From Branchiostoma floridae (Eukaryota > Chordata > Leptocardii > Amphioxiformes > Branchiostomatidae): 64,000 bases of DNA. Positions 11,956-24,974 of this stretch are shown here, piece by piece. Every line of letters starts with the position of its first letter. Position 1 is the stretch's first letter. The position numbers were made by a program, and so were the translations under genes. The stretch spans positions 30,792,511-30,856,510 of the forward strand of contig NC_049981.1 of assembly GCF_000003815.2 (NCBI RefSeq). The letters run 5' to 3'. The notes beneath the pieces are model-generated. The model searched no databases. It worked only from the letters and a program-made list of their open reading frames with translations, and was not told where the DNA came from.

Positions 11956-13651
11956 GGTTCCAGGGCTTGGTCGCTCGTCTGTGGATAGAGAAACAGCGGG
12001 TTGGTTTTGTCTCTTTTTCCCCGGGAAGGGGTTAGGACGGTGTAGAAATAACTAATCTCCGGTATTACCTGATGCCATTAATTTGTGCCATTAGGCTGTC
12101 TGAAGTGGAGGGGAGGGGGGCACCGGGTTGACCTTATACATTGCAAGTGCTGCCACTATTGGAATACTCAAAGATTCTTTTCCTTTTTTTTTTTCTTTTC
12201 TTGATGGGTTGGGGGTCCATAGTCAGATTTTTATCGAGTAGTTTTTATAAAAAAGTTTATTTGCAAGTTTATTTAATGAGCTTAGTTTAGTTAATGATCA
12301 GAATCAAGAAATTTTCAATTTTATCACCTCGCCTCACTGGTCCCATAGCCTCACCGGCCATAGAGGCAGCTATGCACTCAGCATGATTCTTTCTAAATTC
12401 AACTTCATCCGTCTTCAGCCAAAGTTGCCATCTGGTGGTTTAACTATCATGATAATAAATTAATAACTATCATGTAACAGTTAACATTAGTCTTCACATA
12501 TTGGGATATTTATTTTTTTGGCAAATACTTGTTTTCAAGTTTTTTTAAGGTCTTTCGGCAAAAAAATATGGAAAAGAAGAACACAAAGGTAGAAAAGCTA
12601 TTGGTACATGTTATACAGTCTCCACATTTTTTCACGCTTATAAATGGTGGTTTGTCCCTCAACTCGATAAAGGGACTATGGACAGCCTTTTCCTGTCCTT
12701 GCCTTTCTCACGTAAATTACAGTGATTCTAATCTGATGATTTGTCCAGAAGTGTTCAAAACAGCTGTTAGCGCATTGTTTGAGCCCTTTACCTGCTGTAC
12801 TTTTCGCAGAATGCTCTAGGGGGGTTGGCCATTGTCACCTGTCCTACCTGTCGCAGGTAACAGATGTCCGGCTATCTTTCCCATCTTCTTCCTGCCAGGA
12901 CACTGCTGTCATAGAAGACACACCTGAAGGAGGCGTCCACTCCTGTATACTTTATTGCTTCTTGTACATTTCAATGCAAGAATGAAGGAAGCAAATAAGC
13001 AGTATTGTCTTGAAAAGAAAACACTAATAATCAATCAAAAATATCCATTAATACACAACAACATACTTTCGCATTCACCCTTACACAATCAAGACTAAGA
13101 TGATTGATATGCAAAATATTTCACCAAGAACTCAAGCGCTGCTTTTTTAGGTGCCTGAAGGTATAATAGAGGAACCAGTGGAACATTATGCTATTAGGTT
13201 TCCGTAACATACCCCCCCACAGGAAAGGAAAATTAATACTTAGACAGCGTTTTGTAATACTTGCTTACACGCTGGTCCCTTTAACATAAATGTAGCGTTT
13301 AGACACTTGCAGGTGGTTAATGTGAGATTCTGTTTCTTCATATTTGCTTAAAGTTGTTATTTAGATAAGATTACCAATAATGTATTTTAAGTGATTCTTT
13401 TTAAACCATACAAATACTCACTTTAAGCTATGCATTTGATAATAATTCTGTAGTAATCTTCATGTTTGTAATCCATCCATTGCATTGATATTACTCTTTC
13501 TTCAGATAGCAATTAGAATCACGCTAAGTACTGTCTATGACGACTTTATTAAATGATGTTGCTAACCAGTGGTTTTCTGTTTCTTTTTTTCTTTCCATGT
13601 GCTGCCTGTGCCCGTTCCTTCTGGTATGGTCCCATCATCATCACCATCATC

Positions 13652-13679
13652 GTCATGTGACAATAGGTGGGTCATGTGA
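13652..13679. promoter_or_regulatory. Paired M-boxes
   Basis: GTCATGTGA occurs at 13652 and 13671, 19 bp apart. This is the MITF/TFE-type E-box. A second, looser pair lies at 31278 (TCATGTGA) and 31349 (TCACATGA). Confidence 0.33.
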
Positions 13680-13964
13680 TCATTGTTTTGAGTATAGGCT
13701 AAGAGTGAAGCGATGTCTTCATGAAAAGTGTGAAAACTAGTAGGAAATGTTACAAAAAGTTTTACTTGGGTTAATAACCTCTAACTGTCTGTTGGCTACA
13801 TATATCCTTCACTTTGAAAAACAATATGTTTGACAGGTCTCTAGCGCATACCCAGGTAATGCAAAGTTTAGATATACTGTACAATAGTGTATTATACTTT
13901 CAATGTTGCAGTGGAGATCGTTTAGATGCATTTTTTTTTACAGTGGTAGATATATCTAGAGTAT

Positions 13965-14265
13965 GGAAGCTTTGTGGATGCATGTTCTAAGGAGTACAAT
14001 GTACATAGTTCCTTTCGTAGCACTTAAACTAAGACCAGAGGGCTACGAAACACCATGCTGGTATCTTCTAGTGAAGTTCAAATCTAAAATAGGGACGTCC
14101 GCTTTGTGGACACATGTTCTAATCTAACTTATTCTAAGGAATCCAATGCACATAGTACCTTTTGTAGTGTTAAAACTTAGATCAGAGGGCTACAAACAAT
14201 CAAAGCACTGAAACTTAGATCAGAGGGCTACGAACCATCATGCTGGTATCTTCCAGCGAAGCTCA
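13965..14265. repeat. 132-bp tandem duplication with local repeat
   Basis: TTTGTGGAYRCATGTTCTA starts near 13971 and 14103. Both copies contain ATAGTWCCTTTYGTAG and CAGAGGGCTAC. The segment AAACTTAGATCAGAGGGCTA is duplicated again near 14176 and 14214. Confidence 0.82.
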
Positions 14266-15784
14266 ATGTCCTGAGGAATTCCGTACCCTGACCCTGACTC
14301 AGAATCCCCTTAAAAGATCACAAGTATCATTTCACAAAGGAAGGGAAGACAAGCAAAGATGTTCAGAGATAAGGAAGACCTAAAGTGTGTGCGTTTCCTA
14401 CGGTAGATAGTGTTGTGAATTCTTCAAGAATGCTTGGGGCACCCGCCTGTGACAAGAAGCGCGGCTAAAAGCTTTCGGGTTGGATATTTCCTGTCCATCT
14501 CAAGTATTCCTCCTTTTGAAGTTTGTTGCAATAAGGACTTGAGGATATCTTTTAGGAATCCAAGAGATAAGAGGGTAGCACTAAGACAATAGGAAGAAGA
14601 TACTTCTGTTGGGTGATGTGGCATCTTACCTCCTTTGTCGTTGTACTTGTGTTATGCTTTGAAAATGTCATGGTATAACAGTTCTTTTTGTCCACAAATT
14701 TGAGCCCTGTGTAAGCCAAGTTCAAGACAGTTGCCATCTGCATTTGTATCTTAGGGCAAGAAGTTTTTTTATTTCTTTCAAACCTTGTCAAAGTCTTTTC
14801 TGTCATAACTTTTTCCGAACCCTCAAAACATTGTACTGAATGTACTGCTAGGCAGTAGGAAAGAAGAAGAAGAAGAATAGTTTTTTTTTCTTTCTGTCAA
14901 AATTTTTTCTGAACTGTTATTATTTGGAAGTAGGGTATAGACCTTTTTCTTTTGTTGTCTACCTGCCTTTATAAACGCATGAGAAAGAGGATCTGTTGTT
15001 TCTTTGGGTGTGCTCACATATTTGTATTATCTTCCCATTGCCATGGCAACAAGGAAGATAGATAGCATGAAATATGTTTTTTGTTTGCTGATAGTTTCTG
15101 TAATGATTGCATTGAAGTTTTTTATCGTTGCGGCAAAGTCATTTATAAACAGTAAGAAGACTACTGCGTTTGTTTAGGGTACAGTCTTTGATAAAAATGT
15201 CCGATTGAAGTGCAAGACAGGAAAGAGACAACAAGTTAGTGTCACCATAACTACATAACTGTGAGTGAGAATGGCATAGGAATTCATAGGGAGTCATAGG
15301 AAAACCCGTATGGTTTTTGCCCTAAGCAAAAAGTATTTGGGGGGAATCATACCATGTACATGGTACGTGTATACTGCCATAGAACATACGTTGAAATTTG
15401 CCTCTCGAACTTCCTCCTAAGAGATGGATTATGGAAGGAAAAAGGATGCTTTGCTTCCGTGGAAGTGGCAAAAAAATGTCCTTGCAGAGAAAGTTCGTTG
15501 TGGAGGCACAAGGGAGTGCTAAAAGCTCTGTCGCTCTACTTGTACTTGTTGTGGTTTGCACTTTACATGATGAACCCCCCCTATGGTGGAGCCTACTGGT
15601 CAAAGGTGCCGTATTTCCTGATAAAGTACAGAGATTGTCGCCACCACCCTTCTCACCTAGACAGGACCCGCACACTGATAGGTCGGCCGGAGCCCTGTTG
15701 GTGTGGTGTCTCGTCTTCGTTTCGCCCATCAATTACCTGAGTTTGACACCTGGAGGTCCTTATCGTGACTCCCATCTTCACCTG
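14266..15784. other. Unassigned DNA with overlapping open frames
   Basis: An RFX site lies at 15037. At about 15320-15832, three overlapping frames stay open for 128-144 codons (two plus, one minus). I recognise none, and no splice or promoter context supports any of them. The third runs into the 149-bp repeat. Confidence 0.35.
15037..15050. promoter_or_regulatory. RFX X-box
   Basis: ATTGCCATGGCAAC has one mismatch to GTTGCC-N2-GGCAAC and is followed by AAGGAAG. Confidence 0.5.
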
Positions 15785-16231
15785 GGTAACTCTACCATCG
15801 ATGTCCTCATTAATTCCTCCCCCTTTCGATAACCGTTACAGCTATTAGCCATGAAATCTCTACATTTATTCTTGAAGCAGACAAACATTTTAGAAAGACG
15901 CTTCTGTAATTTTTTTGAAAAAAGCAGAAAAAAGGTAACTCTATCAGGGATGTCCTCATTTACTCCTCCCCCTTTCGATAACCGTCACAGCTATTAGCCA
16001 TGAAATCTCTAAACTTATTCTTGATGCAGACGAACATTTTAGAAAGACACTTCTGTAATTTTTTTTAAAAAAGCAGAAAAAAGGTAACTCTACCATCGAT
16101 GTCCTCATTAATTCCTCCCCCTTTCGATAACCGTTACAGCTATTAGCCATGAAATCTTTAAATTTATTCTTGAAGCAGACAAACATTTTAGAAAGACACT
16201 TCTGTAATTTTTTTTTAAAAAGCGGAAAAAA
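15785..16231. repeat. 149-bp tandem repeat, three copies
   Basis: GGTAACTCTA starts at 15785, 15934 and 16083, exactly 149 bp apart. Units share CCTCCCCCTTTCGATAACCG and end in a T-run and A-run with AGCAGAAAAAAGG. Copies are highly similar, so the duplication is young. Confidence 0.95.
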
Positions 16232-17770
16232 GGTTTCAATTCTTTAATTTTGAAAAAGAATAAAGTCTAGTGAGGGAGTAAAGTCTAGTCAGTGTCACTG
16301 ACAAAAGACATTGGATGGTATCTGAAACGTCTGACTGTTTCCAAAATCATATCCAGTTGCCTGTGTAACTGCTTTTTGGTGTATCTTATTACCTGGATGT
16401 CTAACCTTTGTGATAGAGTTCCCCCCCCCCCCCTTGAAATTTGAAAAGCTGCTTTCATCACCTACTGCCTGGATGTGTCCAGGATAGTGATTTATGATAC
16501 ACCCAGTACTACTGTTACCTTACCAGAGCTATAACCTAATGGCTCATTTTAATGGAGAGTTCACTTGTGTAACTTTTTTGCCTAACCACCATTTAAGGAC
16601 TAAAATGTCTAGTATATAAACTACAATAAAGCTTCAATGGCCTTTCAGACTAGTTACTAAGTTGCTAAGTTTAACTTAGAAATTAGAAATGATTTATTTT
16701 CAATTTCTCCCTAGCTCCCTTTGCCACTTGATCCAAAGCTTATCATGAGGAAATCAATTTCCATATCTACTGTTGTACAAACTGTACAGAACTATTGTTG
16801 CACAAAAAAGTCATGATTGTATGAAGTTGTAGCATATTGAGACATCTATAGTTGAGAAGCGATCCTCAGGCTACAGCACCGAAGGCCCAGGTAGAACTAG
16901 AAGCCTCTCTGCAATTCCCTGTGTATGCAATTAAGAACGATTAAGTGTAAAATTCTGTCATTATCTTCAGGTGCAGGAAGGTCTTGTTTGCGCACTGCAA
17001 CATTTTTATGTAGTCAGGTGATTAAACTTCCACCGGAATAACACAACCGATTTTCAAAGTTCAACGCACCCTGATAACAGTTGCAATAAGTTTTCCTTCC
17101 AAACTCCGATAATTATGATATTTGTTTACAACTCTAACTTCATGTGTAACTGTTTTTGCCATTGTATGGACGTTGTAAAGAGTATAACTCTGATGTTAAA
17201 AGAGTTGTAATACACTGTTACTTGTACACGAACAGTTGGTGTGGACTTTGTCCTCCATCCCAGGGCATAAGCGACAAACTTGTGACTACTAACACGCTCT
17301 CACAACGCTTGGATCAATCGTTAACCGGGTCCCAATGATTAGGGGAACGAGCGAGACCACTCATAATCCCTTGGCAAACACCGAATTTGTGGCAACATCG
17401 GACGCTAATGTGATTTCCATGATATCGTAATCCCTGCTTTCCAAAACATAGACTGGTGCTGACTTCTGGACATGGCGGTACCCGGGCCAGGTTGGAACGT
17501 ACCCTGGCAGCTTTCCCTCCCTGGTCTAAAACGGTTTTCCGGTGCTGTAGTTTCGCACACAGCCTTATATTAATCTTGACGCAGACTTTATTTCGTTATA
17601 GGTTGTTTGTAAACAAAGGGATGTCAGCAATTTTGAAGGCCTTCATGCTGGGAAAAGGATTAGGGCCTTGGTGCACACCTGTCCTCAGAAACCCCTTATC
17701 AAGGTTGCAAAACATATAAATGATGGCAGCTGCAGTGCCTGTTGTTCAAAATCCTGAAAACCTGCAACTA

Positions 17771-17852
17771 TAGCCTGATTAAATCTCGCTTATAGCAGCA
17801 AGGGAGGGGCCAGTTACAGCCCCGGACAGCAGAGTTTGTGTTGCACAGACTA
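17771..17852. mobile_element. Miniature element family 2, copy A (82 bp)
   Basis: It runs from TAGCCTGATTAAATCTCGC to GTTGCACAGACTA, with ends TAGCCTG/CAGACTA forming a short imperfect inverted repeat. It is flanked by the perfect 9-bp duplication CTGCAACTA (17762-17770, 17853-17861). Its interior contains GGGGCCAGTTACAGCCCC, able to form a small hairpin. Confidence 0.85.
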
Positions 17853-18455
17853 CTGCAACTATATCTCAAAGAAAGCAGAAGCTATTACTATTAGCCATAG
17901 GACCACGCAATATAGAGGAATCTTGCAGAGAAAAGCAAGGGACCAGTCCCATTGCTCATTGCACTTGAAGTGTTTTCTCAAAGATGGTTTTGTAGCATAG
18001 TTGAGTATTGGAAGTGTCTGATAGACAAAATAAATTAAAGAAAATTATATCTTTCATAACTTGTCAGTTGGAAAGAAAGTTGGTGTTTTTTTGTGATAAA
18101 AGGGTAGATTATGAAACTTTTTTTTCTGAAGTATTCCGAAGCAGGAGTTTGACAGTCTTCTCTGTGAGTGAGGAGAAATGTTGATGCCTAGTTTTTAAGC
18201 CTTCTTAAAGACCTCCTCGTATAGGGTGCTTCCCACCAACACATGATACATGTGAGAATCTTCCAAGAAGGTGAAAGGAACACTCTTAAGAGACAAAAGC
18301 CTCAAGAACAGGTCACTCCATTGTGAAGACGTCTTATTTTACCATCAGGTTGTAAAATCTTGCAAGATCGCCTCTCGGCTCGGGAGCACGTCGTGTCTTC
18401 CGTCTCAAGACGTAAATGGGTTTCTAAGGAGGCCTTGAGGTTGACTTAAGTGTTT

Positions 18456-18510
18456 CACCTGCCGTTTGGATACAGGTGTGCTTGTTTTGTCACCTGACGT
18501 TGGCCAGGTG
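18456..18510. promoter_or_regulatory. Four-site CACCTG/CAGGTG cluster
   Basis: CACCTG at 18456, CAGGTG at 18473, CACCTG at 18491 and CAGGTG at 18505 alternate in orientation within 55 bp, with a fifth at about 18663. This is the E2-box recognised by Snail/ZEB and E-protein bHLH factors. Confidence 0.45.
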
Positions 18511-19307
18511 TCGTATTGTCGCCCCAGGTATGTGGAGCACCGATCTCAGCCTGAGTGACGTCCCCCCCTCCCCCACTTTCTTTGTTTACTCGTATTTTGA
18601 TGGGCGCGCTGTGGTGATAGATACGAGAAAAGTTTCTCGTGTTTAACACGCCGAGAACACTCCACCTGGGATTCAGCCATGACAGAGATGCGGTCCGGTT
18701 ACTCACGTTTTCCAGCACTCAAATACTTTGAGTCTTTTTATTTTTATTTTTCCTCATTTTAATGAAACTGCAGTAACTGTAAATGGTTAGCCTTGACAGA
18801 GATGTCAAGACTCGGCGATCCCCCCATTGGTTTCAAAAGTTTTGGTCTTCTGTCCTTTGAGTTTTCTTCAATTTTACTTTGCAAATATTTTTCTTTTGAT
18901 GGAGATTTGATGCTAGAAGGTATTCTTCAGTTCAGTTTTGAAATGTTTTCTTTTGTCATATGCAGATTTGTCAATTTTTCTACCAATAGGAATTGCAAAC
19001 TAGTTGCTGGTTTGCCATTTGTTTGGTCATTCAAATACATTTTTCAGGTGCCTTGATTTGTTCTTATCCTTGCTATTTAGTCTTTTTGGCTGACTATTCA
19101 GTGTATGTAAAGATCGATCATTTTTTTAGGTCAACAGAGAACATTACACTTCCTATCAGGAAGTAATCTTGCTCCACCTTTTTGGACGTTAAGTCTAGCA
19201 GGCAAGCGTCGTCAAACCAAATATTGACCAGAATGCACCATTTACGCTGCAATGTGACGGCAGCGGTGCTGTGTTTGGCGTGGCTGTGGTGGGCACGTGT
19301 CCGTGCG

Positions 19308-19340
19308 CACCTGTGCTCGACACACCTGTCCTGCACAGGT
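19308..19340. promoter_or_regulatory. CACCTG pair
   Basis: CACCTG at 19308 and 19323, then CACAGGTA. Smaller pairs of the same type occur at 1641-1653 (CACCTGACAGGTG, a palindrome), 12837 and 24480-24509. Confidence 0.35.
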
Positions 19341-22227
19341 ATATTCTAGGTGATGTCAGGATGTTCCAACAGTTGGGATACATGTACTTTGTAGAAATGG
19401 CTTGTAGCTAGCTAGACAGCAGGAATCATAATGTATAACAAGTGGTAGGTGGCCTGGCTTAATTTTTATTTTATGATTTGTTAATAAATTGAAGGCATTC
19501 TCCCTTTGGTATTGCAATACGCATGGTACCTACTCTACAAAATTACAAAACATGTTGTCATAAAGGCATAGACTGGATGTTTATTTTAAAGGATGTTTCA
19601 AGGGGTATGGGTGTCACTGATTCACTGATTATCAGGCTTTTCAGTGGTATTCAGGGTATCCAGAAACACCCATAGTGTGCACAGAAAGTTACTTTCCATC
19701 TAGGTATGTTTGACGGGAATGTGTTTTGTCAGAAAACAGCGTCCTTTCAAGGGCAGGACAGAGCAAAAAGGCCTTGCCCCTCTCCCCGATTGTGTTGGTG
19801 AAAATTTGAAAAATGGACCTCAGCGTTTGAGTAAACTACTGAATGGGAAAATGTTTGCAAGCAAGACAGGGTTGTGTTACCTGCGCACACACGGTCGATG
19901 GATTCCGCTGTCAGAACGCGCATTAGCTGTTTGGCGAGAGTGTTTACCGTGGGTAAACCGAGAAACAGGGGTGTCCAAACTCCTCTGGCCCTGTAACACG
20001 CCTCTGCCTGGAACTGTTTACCTTGCGAGGATGGGCCACATAATGGAGCTAGTGCTGTTCCAATTACAAAACTGCATTTACTGGGAGTAGGCCGAGCAAA
20101 TGGGGGGGATAGAGTTACCTCCCTGTTTGCCGGAGGATTTCATGCACTGTCCCAGATTTGATCTAGCTCTGGCCAGCTGGTTTACTTTTTAACTACATGA
20201 TGTTGCGCAGAGATATGGTAGAGGAGGAGGGGTGGGAACATACTTTTCTGATACACAAAAGCTCCAAGAAAGGAAGCCAGATTCTTTAAGGAGTCCCCTG
20301 GTGTCTGGAAGCGATGATTGACAGGGAAAATTGGGCCAAGGGGATCGGATTTCCTTTGAAATCTCCTTGTGAGTTCATGCAGTGAACAGCAGACAGTAAA
20401 ATCCAGGTGTTACTGATATCGGATCTTTTATAGCTTCTTGTAAAAATTTGTACTAAAAGGGTTAATGAGGAGGGTTTGAGGACCACATATGAGGGTCAGG
20501 AAACGTCCAGAATTGTGAAAAAAAGATTTAATCTCTCCTGTGTAACTGTACCTCCAGTTTTGTCCCTCTTGTACTACTGAAGAACATGTAATCTGTTCTT
20601 AATTTGTACTTGAAGAGAAGTTTGACAACCACATGTAGAGGGGGGGGAGGGGGTCCAAGAGGGTACCCAGATATTGGCAACAGCCAAAACAATCCTTGTT
20701 GTAGGCTGTCTTGTAGGTTTTGGCGGTTCATATTTGCAAGCCACTTCAGGCAAACTGCGAAAGAAATGGTGACGGAGCGCAGAAAGATTGGGCTGTATTG
20801 AGCTGAAGTGGGCGGCCGAGTGAGTCGTTCATTGTCGTGTTTGTTACCGTAAAGTTTGTTGTAGCTGGAAAGGTCGCGGCATCGGACTCAGGTGAGCGAA
20901 AGTTTGCGAGGAATGTGTGAAGGGTCGCCTGCTGGTATGTTAATGTGAACGGAAGAGAAGGGACTGTCCAGTAAACATTGGGAGGCAGGGAGAAGTATGG
21001 GGAGGGACTGTACAGTAACTATGTGGAAGTAGGCAGAAGATTTTGTCATTGACAGGCATGAATTAGAGTCCATTCCAAGTCCCTACATGTTTTTCTAATA
21101 GATGATGTACTTAAAACCCAACTCATGACAAACTGACTGCAGCGTAAAATAAATAAATGAATAAAAGACAAAGCTTAAAACAGAACTGAACATTTTGTTA
21201 TCTCTTTCATAATTCCTGGTACTGTACGTATCAATACTTTGATATATGTTAGAGAGCACAAAGTGTAAGGTTACTAATACTGGCTCCCAAAAAGGGAGAG
21301 TCAAATTGATGAAGACAGAATCCGCCAGGCCAGACAAACATGCCATCATCCCACTGCAGGAGAAAGACCAGAAGCTGAGTAGCATAAACAACCTCCGCCC
21401 CTGGGAAAATACATTACTCCGGCTAGGAGGGGGGTCTTGGCCCCAGTCGAACACCCCAACCTGAAAAATATGTCGGGCCACCAGATACAAGTTAGTGACA
21501 TTGAACAAGGCCACGCTGTCTCCACTCAGTGTGCTAGACGTGGCCTGGCCCGGCTTTGACCTTGGCGGTGACAGAGTGAGGACAGGTGTTGAACATTGCC
21601 AGAACGGTGTTCCATTAGCGGGAGGGGGGCATTCCGTGTGTCCTTGGGAGTTGGTTTTGTCCCATTGTGCAAAGTCGTTCCGAGTTCTTGGGGCAAGAAA
21701 TCATCGTCCCAAACTTGAACTTCTTATGAGCTAAATCAAGACATGTGGTATGCGTTCTTTCGGTAATAAGTTGGAAGGAGGGAGGGGGGCCCTCGTCTCT
21801 AGGAAGGTCGCTCAAGGTCAGCATTAGGCCTGTCTCTATTGGTGGTACTTCCTTCCCGGACAGCAGGAAAACAGGCACCCAATGGTTAGCAGGCGTTTGA
21901 TGAAAAGCAGCCACTGAGGTGTCCCAATTAGACGGAAACCAAACACAGAGAAGTTTTCTGGCTTCAGTTTTCTTCAAAAGTCTTTTCTAGCAGAGATCAA
22001 ACTCAATGGTAATGTTTTAATTGGGGGAGGGGGTCAGTTGTGGTCCCACCTAGTCAAGTTCACTGCTGATAAGATTAAGAGGTGTCCTGATTCCTGTTGC
22101 ATATACTACATGGGTTTTATGTTATTCTAAGTCTAAGAATAATAAGGAGCAAAAAAACAAATCTAAAAGAAAGAACAGGACCTGCCATTTTATGTTTCTA
22201 ATGGTTATTGTGATGAAGTAATAATAT

Positions 22228-23085
22228 AAAAGTTCTCTGATGACACAGAATGTTTTTGCGTAGTGTGTTTGTGTGTTGTTCATTTAGAAAGTCAAAATTT
22301 AGATTTTCAATGAACGAAAAGTATTTGCCATAATGATTGTACTTTCTAGTGCTGACGAAGTTTTCAGGTATAGTCTCCTTTCTGTTCTGATGAAGCTATT
22401 CAAAAAAGAGTTTCTCCGATGACGGACCGTTTTGTGCGCTGTGTGCATGTGTGTCGTCGCCTGGCCCCGACCTTCGTGCTGTTGAGATGTTAAAAGCCTG
22501 TCAGCTGTTGTAACCTTCTTGTTTGCATTGTTTGCCCTTGAATGAAGGAGAGTGTTCCTTACACAAACATGGCCGCCTCCGCTGAATGGGGTTCCGCCAA
22601 ATGGGCAAGTGTACCGCACCACTATAGTAAAACTGCTGACAAGGCTGATCGCATCACTTTTGTGCACTGAAAGAAAGTTCTGAAATGTATAGCTATGGAA
22701 CTGATGTGTATGTGTTTGTCTTGGCTAGGAGTACATGCAAATATGTTTAATTCTTTAACTCCTGAGAAAAACAACAGTTACTATGACTGATGACTTTCAT
22801 TACCATTATGCTGTGAAAGTTCTGATTTCTATAGCTACAGGTGTAATGTAGATATGTTTGATTTTGTTTGGAAATTGCGACAGGGGTAAATATGTTCTGA
22901 TCTTGAGTTTCTAATGGTCGAGAACAATGAATAGTGACTAGTGACTTACATAACTCTTATGCACTGAAAGATCTTATTTCAGTATCTTCCAAATTCTGTG
23001 GATATGATGTCAAAGTGTTTGATTTGGTTAGGGAATTGTGATTGGGTAAATATGTTGTGATCTTGAGCTCCAAGCGTTGTCTTTG
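22228..23085. repeat. Degenerate tandem repeats, about 150-175 bp
   Basis: In 22620-23080, three units share a GCACTGAAAG-like start (22664, about 22810, about 22960), then TCTGATTTC, GATATGTTTGATTT and GGGTAAATATGTTSTGATCT. In 22228-22460, a second pair of about 175 bp shares TCTCTGATGAC/TCTCCGATGAC and GTGTGTTTGTGTGT-like text. Confidence 0.65.
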
Positions 23086-23111
23086 AGAAACTGACGTTAA
23101 GGTTTCTCTCT

Positions 23112-23171
23112 CACCTGTCGATGTCGGCAGGTGGATGTGAGGCCTACATGTGACACCTGCATGGCCCACCT
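23112..23171. promoter_or_regulatory. Four-site CACCTG/CAGGTG cluster
   Basis: CACCTG at 23112, CAGGTG at 23128, CACCTG at 23154 and 23166. The first two form an inverted repeat with 9 of 10 matching arm bases (CACCTGTCGA/TCGGCAGGTG). Confidence 0.45.
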
Positions 23172-24890
23172 GTTCTTAAATATATAAAAGTGGAAATACA
23201 CAAAGAAAAAGAGCACAATCATTAACCGATAACTAGTTTGTAAACCTTAGATTGCTGCTTGTTTTGTTTCAGCTACAATATCCTGCAATAAAACACAATT
23301 GGTTGTTGTAGCATGTTCAACTTTGTCCTCCATTTTAAAATCGTAGATCTGGGTTTTTTTTAGCAGATTTTATTTGTAGTAGTAGTCCCTTTTCAGATGT
23401 AGGGTCTTTGTAGAATGATGATGTCATTGATAAAGTCTAAGTTGTCATTCATAAAGTCTGGAGTGTCATTCATAGCGCCAAGTTCGTGTGGGTCCATTGT
23501 TAGAGCGAGGGCTTCGGAACAGGACCGTGTGACTCCCACCACGCCACGAACAATTAAGAATCAATCATTGAGCCGCCTGGTAGCGTTTAGTGTGCGGTTG
23601 TTTCTTATTGATTAATCCTACCCGCTCCCGACGTCCAGACGGGTTATTAATTAATATTTAATTCCACTCAATTGTGGACATTGTCATGTTAATGCGAACA
23701 TAGGGGGCATGGAACAGTGATACAGAGGGATTCATCATTTATTCAGGAAAGTCAAGCCGACTACCTGCATTTATGGCTTAGATGAATGGCTTGGGTCTTT
23801 GCCTTAGTTTTTGTGCAGGGTTTTGCAGTTGATTGTTTTTTACAGTCGCCTTATTAATGTTTTATGATTTGTGATGAGATTTTTTAAGATGGACTTTGCT
23901 CTCCTGGCTTGCAAGTACATAACAACAGATTCATTGATTTTTGGGGTGTGTGGGGTGTGTGTGTTACAGACTTGCAATAGAGGAAGAAACAAATGACAAT
24001 AGTAAGTCACCTGTAATGGTGCAGATATTGCAGCAAATAAAGTGGTCTAGGACAGTGTTTTCCTTTTCTTTATGCAGATACATTCAAACTGAAAAGTTAC
24101 AGAATATCCCTCTACTGTAGCTATATTATGTGATATTCTACTTCTAGATAATGTATACGTTATTATTAAATCAATATCAGTGTGAATTTTAAAAAACGAA
24201 TTCTGACATACCAGTAGTACGTGAATGCTAACCATATGGAAATTCAGTTGTAAGATATGTTTGGAAAATTTTGTCAAAGCCTTGTGAAATTAATGGATAA
24301 AAGATGGAAACAAGCATTTTGTAAATTGGCATTTTGTAGCAAGGAAAGGGTTTCTATGCTTAATTATACATGAATGAGTTGTAGCATATGGAAATTTCAG
24401 TTGTAAAATACGCAGGGAAGGTTGTGTAAAGCTTTACAGATGTGTTGGTGTAAGCCGTCATAAGTTATTCATGCGGGCTCAGGTGTGGTACAGGTTGGTT
24501 TTGCACCTGTGGCTCGCGCTGAAGGATTTAAACAGCCACTGCGGGAGTGATGCACTGTCAGGAGCAGGGACCACCTTCAGTCTGATCGATGAAGGGTTCA
24601 TTTCTGCAACCTGTCGTTAATTTTCTTTGTTAAAAAGAAATTCGCAGTTTGCAACAACAGTAAAATGGATGATAGTGACCACAAGAGCTTTGAATATAGT
24701 ATAATCTACCACCCAAAAATCTTGACCCTAGCATGTCCAGAACACCACATATCAAAATCGCTAGCAGGACCAAGGAAAGTCGCTAGGGGTTTCAAAATCT
24801 AATAGTTTCGTCATGCAGCCAATGCCTACCAATGTACTACATATGTTAATGATCTATTCATGACTTCTCGAGCTATGCTGTCCATGGACT

Positions 24891-24974
24891 CACACACACA
24901 CACACACGCACAAGCTCACACACAAACACACACACACACATACACACACACACACACACATAGATACACACACT
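24891..24974. repeat. Interrupted (CA)n microsatellite
   Basis: CA repeats broken by GCACAAGCT, AAA, TA and TAGATA interruptions. Confidence 0.96.

Larger units (their letters stand above)
10021..13964. other. Unassigned noncoding DNA with GC-richer island
   Basis: To about 10460 it holds decayed copies of the 150-bp repeat. 11160-11420 is a unique GC-richer island open on both strands (72 and 63 codons), neither recognisable as a protein. 11430-11520 repeats ACCTGTACCTG. An RFX site lies at 11942 and M-boxes at 13652. Confidence 0.4.
16232..22227. other. Unassigned noncoding DNA with two islands
   Basis: 17220-17560 is unique and GC-richer, with several TAATCC/GGATTA-like cores. 18360-18690 holds the four-site E-box cluster and the palindrome ACGAGAAAAGTTTCTCGT (about 18622). 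20760-20930 is GC-rich and ends with a splice-donor-like CAGGTGAGCG, which could be an untranslated first exon but has no other support. A miniature element lies at 17771. Confidence 0.4.

Noticed and set aside
14424-14624. A 66-codon minus frame
   Set aside because: No domain recognised, no supporting context.
17955-17975. CATTGCACTTG similar to the miR-25/92 seed
   Set aside because: Only the seed-like bases match, and the flanks do not form a convincing precursor hairpin.
20760-20905. Possible untranslated first exon ending in CAGGTGAGCG
   Set aside because: It rests on a donor-like sequence alone, with no recognisable promoter, acceptor or coding continuation.
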